Source of the DNA: Membranipora membranacea
Lineage: Eukaryota > Bryozoa > Gymnolaemata > Cheilostomatida > Membraniporidae
Reading direction: 5' to 3'
Assembly: GCA_914767715.1 (NCBI GenBank)
Contig: OU612066.1
Coordinates: 15,569,001-15,629,000 of the forward strand
Length of the DNA: 60,000 nucleotides
Under the pieces are notes generated by a model. It worked only from the letters and a program-made list of their open reading frames with translations, ran no database searches and was not told where the DNA came from. Shown piece by piece: positions 26,901 through 37,420 of this stretch (within the stretch, counting starts at the first letter, position 1; each line of letters starts with the position of its first letter). Position numbers and translations under genes: made by a program.

Positions 26901-29900
26901 TCGGATTAAACTTGATCTGCCCCTCCCCCAAACCTCCCATAGAAGTTTTCTGCCAACCTCACTGACATTCCAAGAAAGCAAGGTGATTGCTATCATACAT
27001 GATTTGCTGATTTTGAATCATTCCTTCCGTTTGTCACACACAAGAGCGCGACACGGCATGACACTACCAACCAAAGGGATGGTTTGCAGACAATCCTCTG
27101 CAGTGTTCGATACCAAATTAGCAGCTTACCGCTCACGAAACACACCAAATACACAATACCAGTACCTAATAATCACTCACGCTAAGACTTCACATTCACG
27201 AGTCAATAAAATCCTACAGTTCACCAGCGGTTCATTTGAATTAGGGCCCGGCGTCCAGTAGACAAATCCCTTGGTCATAATTTTAAAGAAGCTACAAAAC
27301 TGTTAGAGTGTGCATTATTTAAGAACGCATCATACTTTGATAGGAATCGCCTCTATCGACTATAAATTTATACTTGAGAAAGACATCACATTTATAGCCG
27401 TAAACGAAACACATGCTACTGACAAATACACGGCTTTGAGAACTCCCAAAATGAAATCAGGAACAGCTAAAAGAACCCATTGCATCAACAACGCTCATAT
27501 TTAAAGATTATATGATTACTTTTGATTGTAGCTGCATAATACTATTTACTTGGCAGCAGTTCATTGGCAGCATGTATGATTCACTGTTTTGCACTGGGGG
27601 CTGCTGCATTTCTCATGCCTTGTGGTCATTGGTTAACAATAATAATAATGGGAGGCGATGAAGGCCGCCCGTTAGCCACGTTAGCATGAGGGTCATGTTT
27701 TTGCCACTTGTGAATCAAAGGATCTACACTGCCGCTGAATCAGCCGACCAGATGATTTTGAAACTATAAATATAAGATAAATCCGTTCTGAGATGTTTTA
27801 GCTTAGGTAAAAATTGCTCAATACATTATATTGAGAATAGCAGTTGAATTGGGTTCAGAAGCTTGCTGGGATATCATTCAACTTACACAAGAACTGTCAC
27901 CCTATATCATTAACGCTGTGAACAAGTTTGGAATAAAGAGAGTCAAAATCAAATGTCTCTAATAGTAGTAGTATCTTTATTTATCCTGTACAATTTGTGA
28001 AATTTTCTGGCACAATAATTAATGAAAATGAAATATTATTGCATTATTGCACTTCAAGGTGTTAATGGCTGCATGTCAACTCCTATTATACCTGCCAGTA
28101 ACCCTGGATAAGAGCGTATGCCATGTTTATACAGTGACATAATCTTGGTATTCATCTAAACTCCCACGCTAGCAAGACTTAAATGCTGCTTCAGCAGCAA
28201 GGCCTTCTATTCCCTCTATTATAACATCAATTACAGGATTATATTATTACAGTCCATACAAGGCAGACTCATGCAGGTAGCATACTATACACAAAGGCTT
28301 ACAAACTGTATTATATAATTTGGATATATACTCTTCTGTCTTGTATTATTGTAGTTTTATAATAACGATATAGTGCATGCCAAAGATGAATGACGTAGTC
28401 ACAGAGATTTATATCTGAAATAATCTTATTTGCTCAGGAGTGACCCAAGTCGCACCTTGGTCAATTTGCCACGGCAAACTTTTAAGGCCACAATCATTAG
28501 CGTCACATCAGCTGATTCTGACATGCTGCAATACATATAATATATATATTATAAAAGTGGGCAATAATGAAGTTGAATGATAATTTGTCCCTAAGTCTAT
28601 GCAGGGAGTGGTGGGAACCCCTGATCTATGATCTATGTAGGGAGGGTGGGACACCATCTACCCTTCCTGATCTATGTAAAAAAAGGGGTAGAGTTGTGCT
28701 CTCTTGTTCGGTGTCAGCTTTTGAGGAGTACATGCGATTCACACGATACCCCTCTTTACTGCAGTGATGGGCATAGGAAAAATGCGTAATCCAATTTTTT
28801 TGCATTAGGCGATGGTACCGATCGGTTTAGAGATGGGTGGCGTGATAGAATTGTTTCACAGCTATACAGTCTGGTGCTGACAGCCTTTTGGGAGATATTT
28901 ATTGGAATAATTCTATACAGAGCAATGATTATTATACCTTGTTCTATTTTTACACTAAGCAAAGTTATTCACACATAGCAGTGTATTTGACATACAATCA
29001 ATACCCAATTTCTCGGCAGCATTATAGCTGATATTAATACGGGAGCGAGCAGCATTATTATGATTTTAATGACTGTGTTCAGATTAGTATGCTTAGAGCC
29101 TTAGAGGCTAGATTACTACTTGCGGCGACCATTTTTCAAGCTTTGACACCCACATCTAAGCCCACCCACACAGCGTCAAAAGGTCAGCATTACCTTAGGC
29201 TTGACAAAGGTGGAGATTAACCGTCCTGGCACAGAGAATCTTTTCGGAGAGATCAGGTGTGGTGTCGGGATTCATGTTTTGAGTGAAAAGTACACCTTCC
29301 AAGACCTCGGGCCAGGTAGCGGTTAGTCAGAGGTCAAGAGTCTTGGGGACTCAGTGTATTCAAAACCCTGCTTGTGTTAGATTCCGTACAAAATCTAGGC
29401 TGTCTTGAATGCTTCATTACCATAGCTAGACTATAACGCATGTATCTGCTAGATGCCAGGCATCACAATCACAAAGAAAAAAAATCTCAATATCCCATTA
29501 AATATTCATGACATAATCAACCCAGCCCAATGCACACTACTGAATTAAGCGACACACATATGCAGGTAGCTGTAGGTTAGTATCGCAGACTGGCATGTAA
29601 TGATATATAGGGAACATGGTGTCAGAAAATGTCTTTCCTATTCAATGATTTATTATGACTTACTGCAATTAAGAAAACAATCGACCACTATAGGCAGGTG
29701 ACAATGGTCTATAGTCTGGGTTATGTGAACCATACACTGACCAATTATGCAGTAGTGCAGTGATTTCTTTACCGCTCCGTTTTTACGAGGCAGCATACTC
29801 AAACGGGCCAGAGAATGGGTGTGCTTTTGAATCTGTGTGCTTACAAAAAAAACATGCTGACCGGTCAGGACTAAGAGGGCATTGGCTTTAAAAGCAATAA

Positions 29901-32900
29901 TATGTCATAAAGTAGGTGAACCCTGAAAGGAGACTGTTAGAGTTTTTCTTGCGGCCGTGTGATCCCTTTTTTACATCAGTCAAGAGCAAACGATTACACG
30001 GGAGGCCCTCTAACGCGCTGTCATAGTCTCTCTGTGTGTGGTTAAAGTAGATATATATGGCATTGCACCCGTCAACAATGGGATTTAGACGATATAATGC
30101 TACTATATGCACAATAATAATCCGTGAATGACGCGTGTTCAGCCAAATCTGCATACAAATATGAGTAGTAGAACAGTTTGCCTTTTGGATTAGCCGAAAA
30201 TTCATAGATTCCTGTTTCAAAACAACAGCATTAACTTTGTCTGCAGTCCATATGAGGCTGCCAGAGGTTAAAACTATTTATAGCATGTCAGCAAACAGAC
30301 TAGTTATATGGATATATTTGACATTAGCTAGATTTTCACTTTCAATGATAGCCTCTCTCAACTGGATGACTGGCTTGCGGGGTTGTTGCAAGGTTATGCT
30401 CTATTTGACTAGTATATCTATAGGTATATCTTTCAACATGGCAGAAAATTCAAGAAGCTGAATCAATGAGGGCAACAAACTATTTTGAAATTCAAATTCT
30501 AAATTTAAAATTTAGATTTGTGGTTCAAAGCTCAATTGCTAAGATTACTGTATGATTATCGGAAATCTTTTATCGCAATAGCAAATAGTTATAAAACCCC
30601 AATAAAGAAACTCAGAAGCTACATCTCATAATTGCCAGGAAACTGGAAACATCCACAACCATAGAAACAGGTCATCTTTTTAGATGCGGGTTTAACTACA
30701 CCTTCATTGATTCCTGTGTATGCTCTGTAATTCCCTGATCTAAACAGGGACTGAGAGAGAAGTTTTGGATCATCAAGAGTCATGTTCCCTTTACTCTCAG
30801 GTGGTTATCATTGCATGGAAGACGTTTGAATACCATCACATTATTAAAGTCACACCAAAGATTATAAATACTTGGTCACACTGCATCCTAATTTAATCTG
30901 AACTATTCACTAAAATTATTTTAGTGAATAGTTCAGATTAAATTAGGATTGTCATATTTTGTATATTATTGTCATATTTTAGTAAAATATGACAATTTTC
31001 AACTGCATAGCACACTAGAATTTTTACAAACTGCTGGGGCATGATGTTGGAGGTCGTAACCAGAAAACACACATATCTGACTAACTCACATATTTCATCA
31101 CATATCTCTTTAAACTGCTTGACAGTCGTCACTCACTGTAAAATTTATCTTCTATTTTCAATTTGTAGATATCAAACTCTTCCTTGATTTTCATTTTACA
31201 ATTGATGATGTATTTTTAGTTACGGTGATATGGTACCGCACAGCATAATTGGCAAGGTAGTTGGCGGAGTGTGCTCGCTCAGCGGTGTCCTAGTAATCGC
31301 TCTTCCTGTTCCAGTCATAGTTTCTAATTTCTCAAGAATTTACAGCCAAAACCAGAGAGCTGATAAACGCAAAGCTCAAAAGGTATTTGATACTAAATTG
31401 GCACAGCCATGGCGACCATATTGGAAAAAAATGGCGCCATGGTCTTGCCAATTTCACTGAATCATCATACTCTCGCTCAAACGCATTCTTGTTATATCGT
31501 TTTAGCTATGGTGATATGACACCAGGCACAATAATGGGCAAACTATTTGGTAGTGTTTGCTCTCTGTGCGGTGTGCTAGTCATTGCCCTTCCCGTGCCCG
31601 TAATTGTGTCCAACTTCTCAAGGATTCTGGGCCAAAATCAGAGGCAAGAGAAAATGAAGGCTCAAAAGGTATTTGGTAGTGAGACGCAGCGTGAGTGAAG
31701 CCAACCCATTCATTGGTAGAGTTTGGCAGCACCTAATCTCTGCCAGACCGCCGGCAGCGCTTACTGGCAGCACTGTCAACGTTACGCTCTCACCACAACA
31801 CAGAGTGCAGCCTACTACCCTCTTTTTGCGTTGTTGCTTTTGCGTGGTTTGCACACAGACTCACAGTTTTATTATATATAATAATTATCATCTTCTTCTC
31901 ACAAAGATGTTTTATCAGCTTCGATATTCTAAAATTTTCACATTCTTAAATCATTTCTCGCTTTTGCCACTTTGCCACAAGATTATCCCGTAGCAAGCCA
32001 CACTTACAATTAGCCCTGTGTGCTATGATAGAAAAAAAACACAACTGTGGCAAGCATGAGCCGCACACACGATTGTTGGCCTGTCTTCTCAGGCAAGCAC
32101 AAAGGCTTTGGTACTAAAAAATACAAAGATGTATAAGTTCGAACTTATGTTGATCCATACTCAGACTTCCGTTCTTTTGTTTCTTCTCTAAAATCTAGTT
32201 TATTTGCCTGTTTTGTTCAAAATGGGAGACAATTCTTAGAATCAAAATTTTGTACGATGTTCCACCTGCACTACACACTACGTAGGCTCCACACTTGAAG
32301 TTGCAGAGTAAATTATTCAATCCGTATAGTCAAAATCACTGCCATCCATTAGAACCAGTTTGATACGAGAATACAATATAATTGTATCTGTCATCTGAGT
32401 TACTTTGCCCCTGCTAGGCTTTGCTATGGCAGCAAGCTTCATGAACTTTCATTATGGCTGACATGAGTGAGTTGATTGAATTATTGAGAATGTTTGAAAT
32501 CCCGTGTGTTAATCTGTCATGGACAACCTGTAGTGGCTAGGGTTGCTTCAAATCCCTGAGTGGCTTTGATTTTGCGTGATACTTGGAATGAAAAATTAAT
32601 GTTGATATGTTCTAGGTACCTATAATATCAGACTTTGTGGTGATACTTTATTTTTGATAGGTTTTGGCATCCAGATCAAAGTGCTTGCTTATGCTTGTGA
32701 GATATCAATAACAGCCTGATGCTTTAATAATTTTACTCGGTCAAGACCAAGTAGTTAGATATATATATATAAATATGTCTATCTAACTCCTTGATATGAC
32801 TGGGACTGATTATATGAAGATTATAGCTAGGGATAGATAATATTCAGATCGATACGGTGTTGAAGTGCCGCATGCCCTAGATCATAGACACGGTGATAGT

Positions 32901-35555
32901 GAATTTATGGTGAATTTATGGTGATGGAATGTCTAGTCCCAAGCATACCCTGCATGATCATGTGGTCACAAATCAGCGACACTAACACCAAACTATCCCC
33001 TGATCACCCTATCTCACTCTCTCCACCGAAAAAACAACATCGCAAAAAAAACCAATACAAAATTCTCTGTGAGTCAGTGAGCCGATATCGCATAACCAAC
33101 CGGGGAATATAAACGAAGCGATCATATCCATTGATGTCTAATCTGTTTGGTTTATAGAAAGCACGTCTGCACAGGATAAAGATGGCTAAGCAGGCTAGCA
33201 ACCAGGCATACGTCAGAGCTAAGCGTGAGATGGAGGAGGCGGAGACTAGGAGAATGAATGGAGAACCAGATATGGACACCTCAGACAAGGACGTGTTCGA
33301 AGTGCAACATCACCATCTTCTCAACTGCCTCGAAAAGACTACGGTAAGATTTTCTGATGTTTTTCATCCAACCTCTTTTGTATTTTAATATTTTCCTCAC
33401 TATCTTAGAACTTAATTTCAAGGTTTGATCCTGCAGCCTAAGCAGCAACCCCTCCTAACTACGTACACCACATAATTTCTTAGACTGTCTCTTTTAATCT
33501 ACTAAATGATATGTAATCAGCTGGGAATATCTTAATGTCTATTTAGTCAATGTATCTGCAATATGCATGTACTCTGTACTTCAAATGGGCTAGCATACTT
33601 AAAAAAACTTTCATTCATTTGTTGCATAACCCATCTCATCATGCCAGGACATTGATCTTCACAAGGGCTCAGGATTCTTTTCTATCGCATTGCTACAAAG
33701 CCAGCAAACCCTCCTCAAATATCTTTCGGTGCAAAATTAAATGATTTCTGTGTGTATTACTTTAGTCGTTACATCCCCGAGATACGGATTCATCAAAAGC
33801 CGGCGGTAACAGGATAGACTTAGTCACACAAATGGCATTCGGAATTTTATCAGCCATGCAAAAACCACCAGTTCAAAAAGTATTGAACTATTTCTTTATT
33901 GTCCATTGTATTCCACTGCTAGGTGATATGTTACTAATTTTAGCTGAAGTATTGGTAGTTGTGTGCTTGATAAAAACGGGGGCACAACTACCAGGTTTCA
34001 AATGCGCGACCCCTACTAACCTTACTAACATGTGGACATACAAGAACGCCATTGAAGACACCTAGTACATGTACCTAATACTATTATCTTTTTATTGTTG
34101 GTATTACAGCTGAAAATCCCAAAGACCACAAAAGTGATTAATATTTCATGCCAACTGTTGACTGTGCTAGATTATCCGGCTTTCTGTATTTCATTATTGG
34201 TGATGTTTATTGTTTCGTGAGCCAAAATCATCGATTGTTAAGTTTTTCACTGCTAGTAAGCCTCAATATCGCTCAAGCAAGTTACAACAGCCTACTATGC
34301 TTTGGTCTCGTAGCATATTCATTATCACTATTGTATTGTTCAAAAATTCACAATAATGGCAGAAGCAGATACTTGAGGAAAAAAGTCAGGCAGTGATGAT
34401 GTATTCACCTGTCATGCACACTTCAGATATATGTTCTCATATAAGCCTATCAATGACAGACAATGATGCAAAAAGAAGTTAAAGATAATCGAGGGTATGT
34501 TTACAAGGTAAGGTGATTCTAAGTAAGTCTTTGATCTTGTATTGCAGAATGTCGAGTTCACTGAAGAGAAACATCCAACCCACATAATGGATGAGAATAA
34601 GTTGTCTCACACTCCTGTCCCCTCCATACAAGGGTCCACAAGCTCTATCAACTCCAACTCCTGCTGCGGAAAACGGCGTGGCAAAAAGCAGGATGGTAAA
34701 AATGTGAGTTACTTCCTGACAGTAGATTTGAAATCGCAATAGCGAAACCGAGAACCTAAGAGTAATGTTAACAAAGTATATTGGTTCACTTATACTCTCA
34801 TCTCTTTGAATCTCTTACAAATAGACACATAACCAGTTTGATTCATAACCATATTCTTGTACATCGATTGAAGTATATTACAGTTTAAATAAAGTAACAG
34901 CCTATGAAAAGTAAGCTGAGCCACTTCTCACTCACAGGTTTAGCCTGTCTTGACAAGCTTCGTCACACTTGTCAAGACAGGCTACCACAGGTTGTGCAGC
35001 ACACACAAGTAACTGTAATCTTTCACAACGTAATTGAGCAGTTCAACGAGAAGATGGACAACGTTTCAAGTTTCCCACTGTTTTCAAATCATAATACTTA
35101 TGACACGTGTAGCAACAACTTGCAATGCTGCAGCCCTCACAAAGGTCACCGCGTAAATTCCTCGAAGCAAGCAATATGGATTACTGAAAAATGTTTTATT
35201 GAAAGTTTTTCATATTTAAATATTTTAACCTCTCATTCAAAAGAGAAAAAAGGCCATGAACAAGCCAGTACAAAATACTAATGTGTTTTCTGTCAAATGT
35301 TATCATGACTTGCAGTTAAATCATCATTCGCTGTTTATCACATTGCAGCGGAGGAATGACGTTAAGGATATAGGTGGAGAGTCGTGTGATGTCAAGATCA
35401 ATCTCAACGCAGATGATTCAAACGACAATGGTCACAATAACCACTTCTCCCATAGAAATAGCCCACAGATCCACACAAATAACAATCGCCGTTACGGGCA
35501 GGGCCACAACAGTAACGAGGCTACACACGCAGAACTACAAATGTCCATGCTGTGA
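23966..35555 (+). CDS. KCND: Kv4 (Shal-family) A-type voltage-gated potassium channel, 605 aa
   Basis: Pore-forming subunit of a somatodendritic A-type K+ channel. Coding exons: 23974-25079 (the exon itself probably starts at 23966 after a TTGTAG acceptor), then either 31220-31382 or 31506-31668, then 33158-33343, 34548-34703, 35349-35555 (stop TGA). The N-terminus [18 protein letters not shown] is the Kv4 KChIP-binding segment. T1 spans about residues 42-145 with the zinc ligands H104, C110, C131 and C132 at the Kv4 positions. S1 is near 180-200, S4 is [19 protein letters not shown] (290-308), the filter is TMTTLGYGD (364-372) and S6 carries LPVPV (397-401). The C-tail keeps [14 protein letters not shown]. 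The end is MSML, where vertebrate and fly Kv4 end VSAL. The long first exon breaking inside the filter matches the vertebrate KCND gene layout. Tandem head-to-tail with GRIPAP1. Confidence 0.98.
26819..26913. mobile_element. Short MITE, copy 1, in KCND intron 1
   Basis: Ends: AAATTTAGTCCATTTGCCTG on the left and, inverted on the right, AAGTTTAATCCGATTGCCTG, continuing as GCATTTCAGTTGCTCCC. A related element at 39451-39562 carries the same end sequences, so this is a dispersed family of about 95-110 bp. No coding capacity. Confidence 0.65.
30885..30949. repeat. Perfect palindrome, 32-bp arms, 1-base centre, in KCND intron 1
   Basis: Bases 30885-30916 (starting ATCCTAATTTAATCTGAACT) are the exact reverse complement of 30918-30949, with a single T at 30917 between them. 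It lies 270 bp upstream of KCND pore exon A and would form a very stable hairpin in the pre-mRNA. Confidence 0.97.
30968..30996. repeat. Second palindrome, 14-bp arms, 1-base centre
   Basis: ATTGTCATATTTTA, then G, then its exact reverse complement. The 13-base arm start ATTGTCATATTTT also occurs directly at 30947-30959, overlapping the end of the first palindrome, so the two units are related and nearly contiguous. Confidence 0.95.
31220..31382 (+). CDS. KCND: KCND alternative pore/S6 exon A (Shal-like form)
   Basis: 163 nt between acceptor TTTTTAG (ending 31219) and donor AAG|GTATTT. It completes the Gly codon of the filter and encodes 54 residues, [12 protein letters not shown] ... KRKAQK, covering the outer pore, S6 with PVPV and the post-S6 linker. 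It is the closer match to canonical Shal: V after GYGDM, CSLSG in S6, and [15 protein letters not shown] after it. It differs from exon B at 13 of 54 residues. Confidence 0.95.
31395..31454 (+). other. Stem-loop filling the intron between the two KCND pore exons
   Basis: AAATTGGCA (31395-31403) pairs exactly with TGCCAATTT (31446-31454). Inside it, CCATGGCG (31407-31414) pairs with CGCCATGG (31435-31442), and CCAT (31416-31419) with ATGG (31431-31434). That gives 21 pairs in 60 nt, separated by a 3x3 internal loop and one bulge. It occupies about half of the 123-nt intron 31383-31505, leaving about 50 nt for the branch point and acceptor of exon B. Confidence 0.85.
31506..31668 (+). CDS. KCND: KCND alternative pore/S6 exon B
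   Basis: A tandem duplicate of exon A, also exactly 163 nt, between acceptor CGTTTTAG and donor AAG|GTATTT, with the same phases. It encodes [12 protein letters not shown] ... KMKAQK. Intact splice sites, no stop codon, the conserved PVPV hinge and mostly conservative differences (V/T, S/C, V/F, Y/L, R/M among 13) argue for a working alternative exon rather than a relic. The T after GYGDM is Shaker-like. If it were spliced after exon A it would be read CTA TGG TGA, an immediate stop. Confidence 0.92.
33766..34065 (+). other. Possible alternative 3' exon of KCND (in-frame open stretch)
   Basis: After a reasonable acceptor (ATTACTTTAG), 99 codons stay open to a TAG, in the phase that follows the donor at 33343. 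It would replace the normal tail after CLEKTT with [19 protein letters not shown]... The later part is hydrophobic and unlike any Kv4 tail. The open stretch may be chance, and there is no homology support. Confidence 0.2.
34933..34993. mobile_element. 45-bp hairpin insert flanked by an 8-bp direct repeat
   Basis: TAGCCTGTCTTGACAAG (34941-34957) pairs exactly with CTTGTCAAGACAGGCTA (34968-34984). CACAGGTT occurs on both sides (34933-34940 and 34986-34993), as an 8-bp target-site duplication would. It lies in the last KCND intron. A related pair of ends (TAGCCTGACTTTACAA ... GTCAGGACAGGCTA) bounds about 74 bp at 38258-38331. Confidence 0.75.
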
Positions 35556-37420
35556 TAAAAGTCGCTGTACGCTAGACAATGTGATATGTAGTAAGAGATC
35601 CACAGAGTGGGAAGAGTTGCCATAGTGTGGGTAGCCTTAGAGCCTATGATAAGAATGGGAGACGAGTAGAAAGCCCTCTTCAGGAAACAACCTCATTGCC
35701 TCAGTGTGGAACAAAAATTAACTACTTTGCTATGCATGGATGTCTATTCCGTGACGACGTTCAGAGACCATCCAGTTGGACAGAAGACCGCGTCACACCA
35801 TTGTTAGGACTACACAAGACTAAAAGGCCTATCATTGTAGCCCTACAACCATACAGAGATTCCCTATAAGCCACCTAACTTGATTGTCAAGGAAAAGCTT
35901 ACATACTAACAAAAACATATTTATCTTACCTTTGGAGATTGCTGCCGGTTTTGGGTTTGGATTATGATCGATTTGTAAATTCAAGCTTTTCTTCCTTTGG
36001 TTTTCAAAACACAGCAGCACATCATTGTTTGAAAATAAAACCTTCCCGTCATTTTATTTTAAGAACAACACATTCATGCCGTAATAACCTTTATCACGTT
36101 TTCGGTGGTAGGACTTCAACAAAATATCAAACTAAGCAGAGGGTGCCTCACATTTAGAACTGCTTCGAAATTGTGAGTTGATTTTGTTCTTTCTTTGTCC
36201 ACATATACACAGCACCATAACCTTATCGGTAGTTAATTTTTATACACTGTACAAATCATATTATATATATATATATACATAATATCTATATATCTTTGCT
36301 AACACAGGCATCATCTTTACGTTGGTTTAAATTTGGTTTCAGATATTAAACTGAATATTACCGTAGTGTACTGGGTTTATTTTTCAGATGTTCAATTGGG
36401 TGATTTTGGTGCTGGTGTCTTTTTAAATAGTTGCACTTTGCTAGAGTTGAAATCTAGAGTCAATACTATCATAAGTGGTTATTGAGAAATAATATCAGCA
36501 AAATCGGAGTTGCCTCCACTATGTGGTGATAAGTCCAAGAATTGCATTTCTTCTCAAAAGACTAGATTTGTACTACGGATTTTTTTTTGCGCGATTCGAT
36601 GAATAATAATTATGAGTATGATGTTGGAACGATCAATGATGGTGTTATAGAATTATTTTAAGGATATTTTATATGTGTAGATGTGAATTTCCCCTCAAAG
36701 ATGTCGAAATTTTATTTTTATTGTACAAGCAGAGCTTTTGAGCCATTTGATGTTTAGGTAATTTTGATGCCGCTATTCCTTTGTTACGTGCAGTGGTGGG
36801 GCACTTGGATGATACTAGATAATTTTGTCCTTTGTCACACCAGTTTGATGATCCATGGGTTGTAAGGCAGCGAATCCATATCTCTATCCATATATATACT
36901 ATTGTTTGAATAAAATTTTTGAATAAATGATTAATAATACCATAAATAAATAATAGCAATTCAATCAATTTGGCAAAATTTGCAAATGCTAAGTAGGTAG
37001 TTATAGAAAACGTGAAAAAGCACCATTTGAGGAAATTGAAGTAGCATTAGTGGACAAGGATTATTGATCAAAGCATGAGTTGCATCGCAGTAGAGTAATT
37101 AAATGGCATGCAAATCAGGCATTTAAGTATTCATGTACAGTATGCAGCTTATCCTGTCCAATTATGTCAGAATTAAATATTAAAAAAAAGTATGATCAAA
37201 GCTTTTGCAAACTGGCATGTTGGAAATAATTCCAAAATATCCGTAGTGTGATACGAGAAAAATTGCCATGATTTGCTCACATATGCCAATATTTTGTCTT
37301 CAATTGCATTGTAAATTGCATTATAGTGGAAGAAAGGCAGCCTTACCACAGGCTAACCCAAAAGTTGACTAATAAACTTCCCAACGATCATTGACAAATC
37401 AATAGAATAATTGACAGCTG
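35556..37420. other. Convergent 3' region between KCND (+) and WDR91 (-)
   Basis: No coding sequence is supported. It holds the 3' UTRs of two converging genes. A plus-strand AATAAA at 36034-36039, about 480 nt after the KCND stop, is a candidate polyadenylation signal. A (TA)n tract lies near 36262. I found no equally clear signal for WDR91 on the minus strand. Confidence 0.5.
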
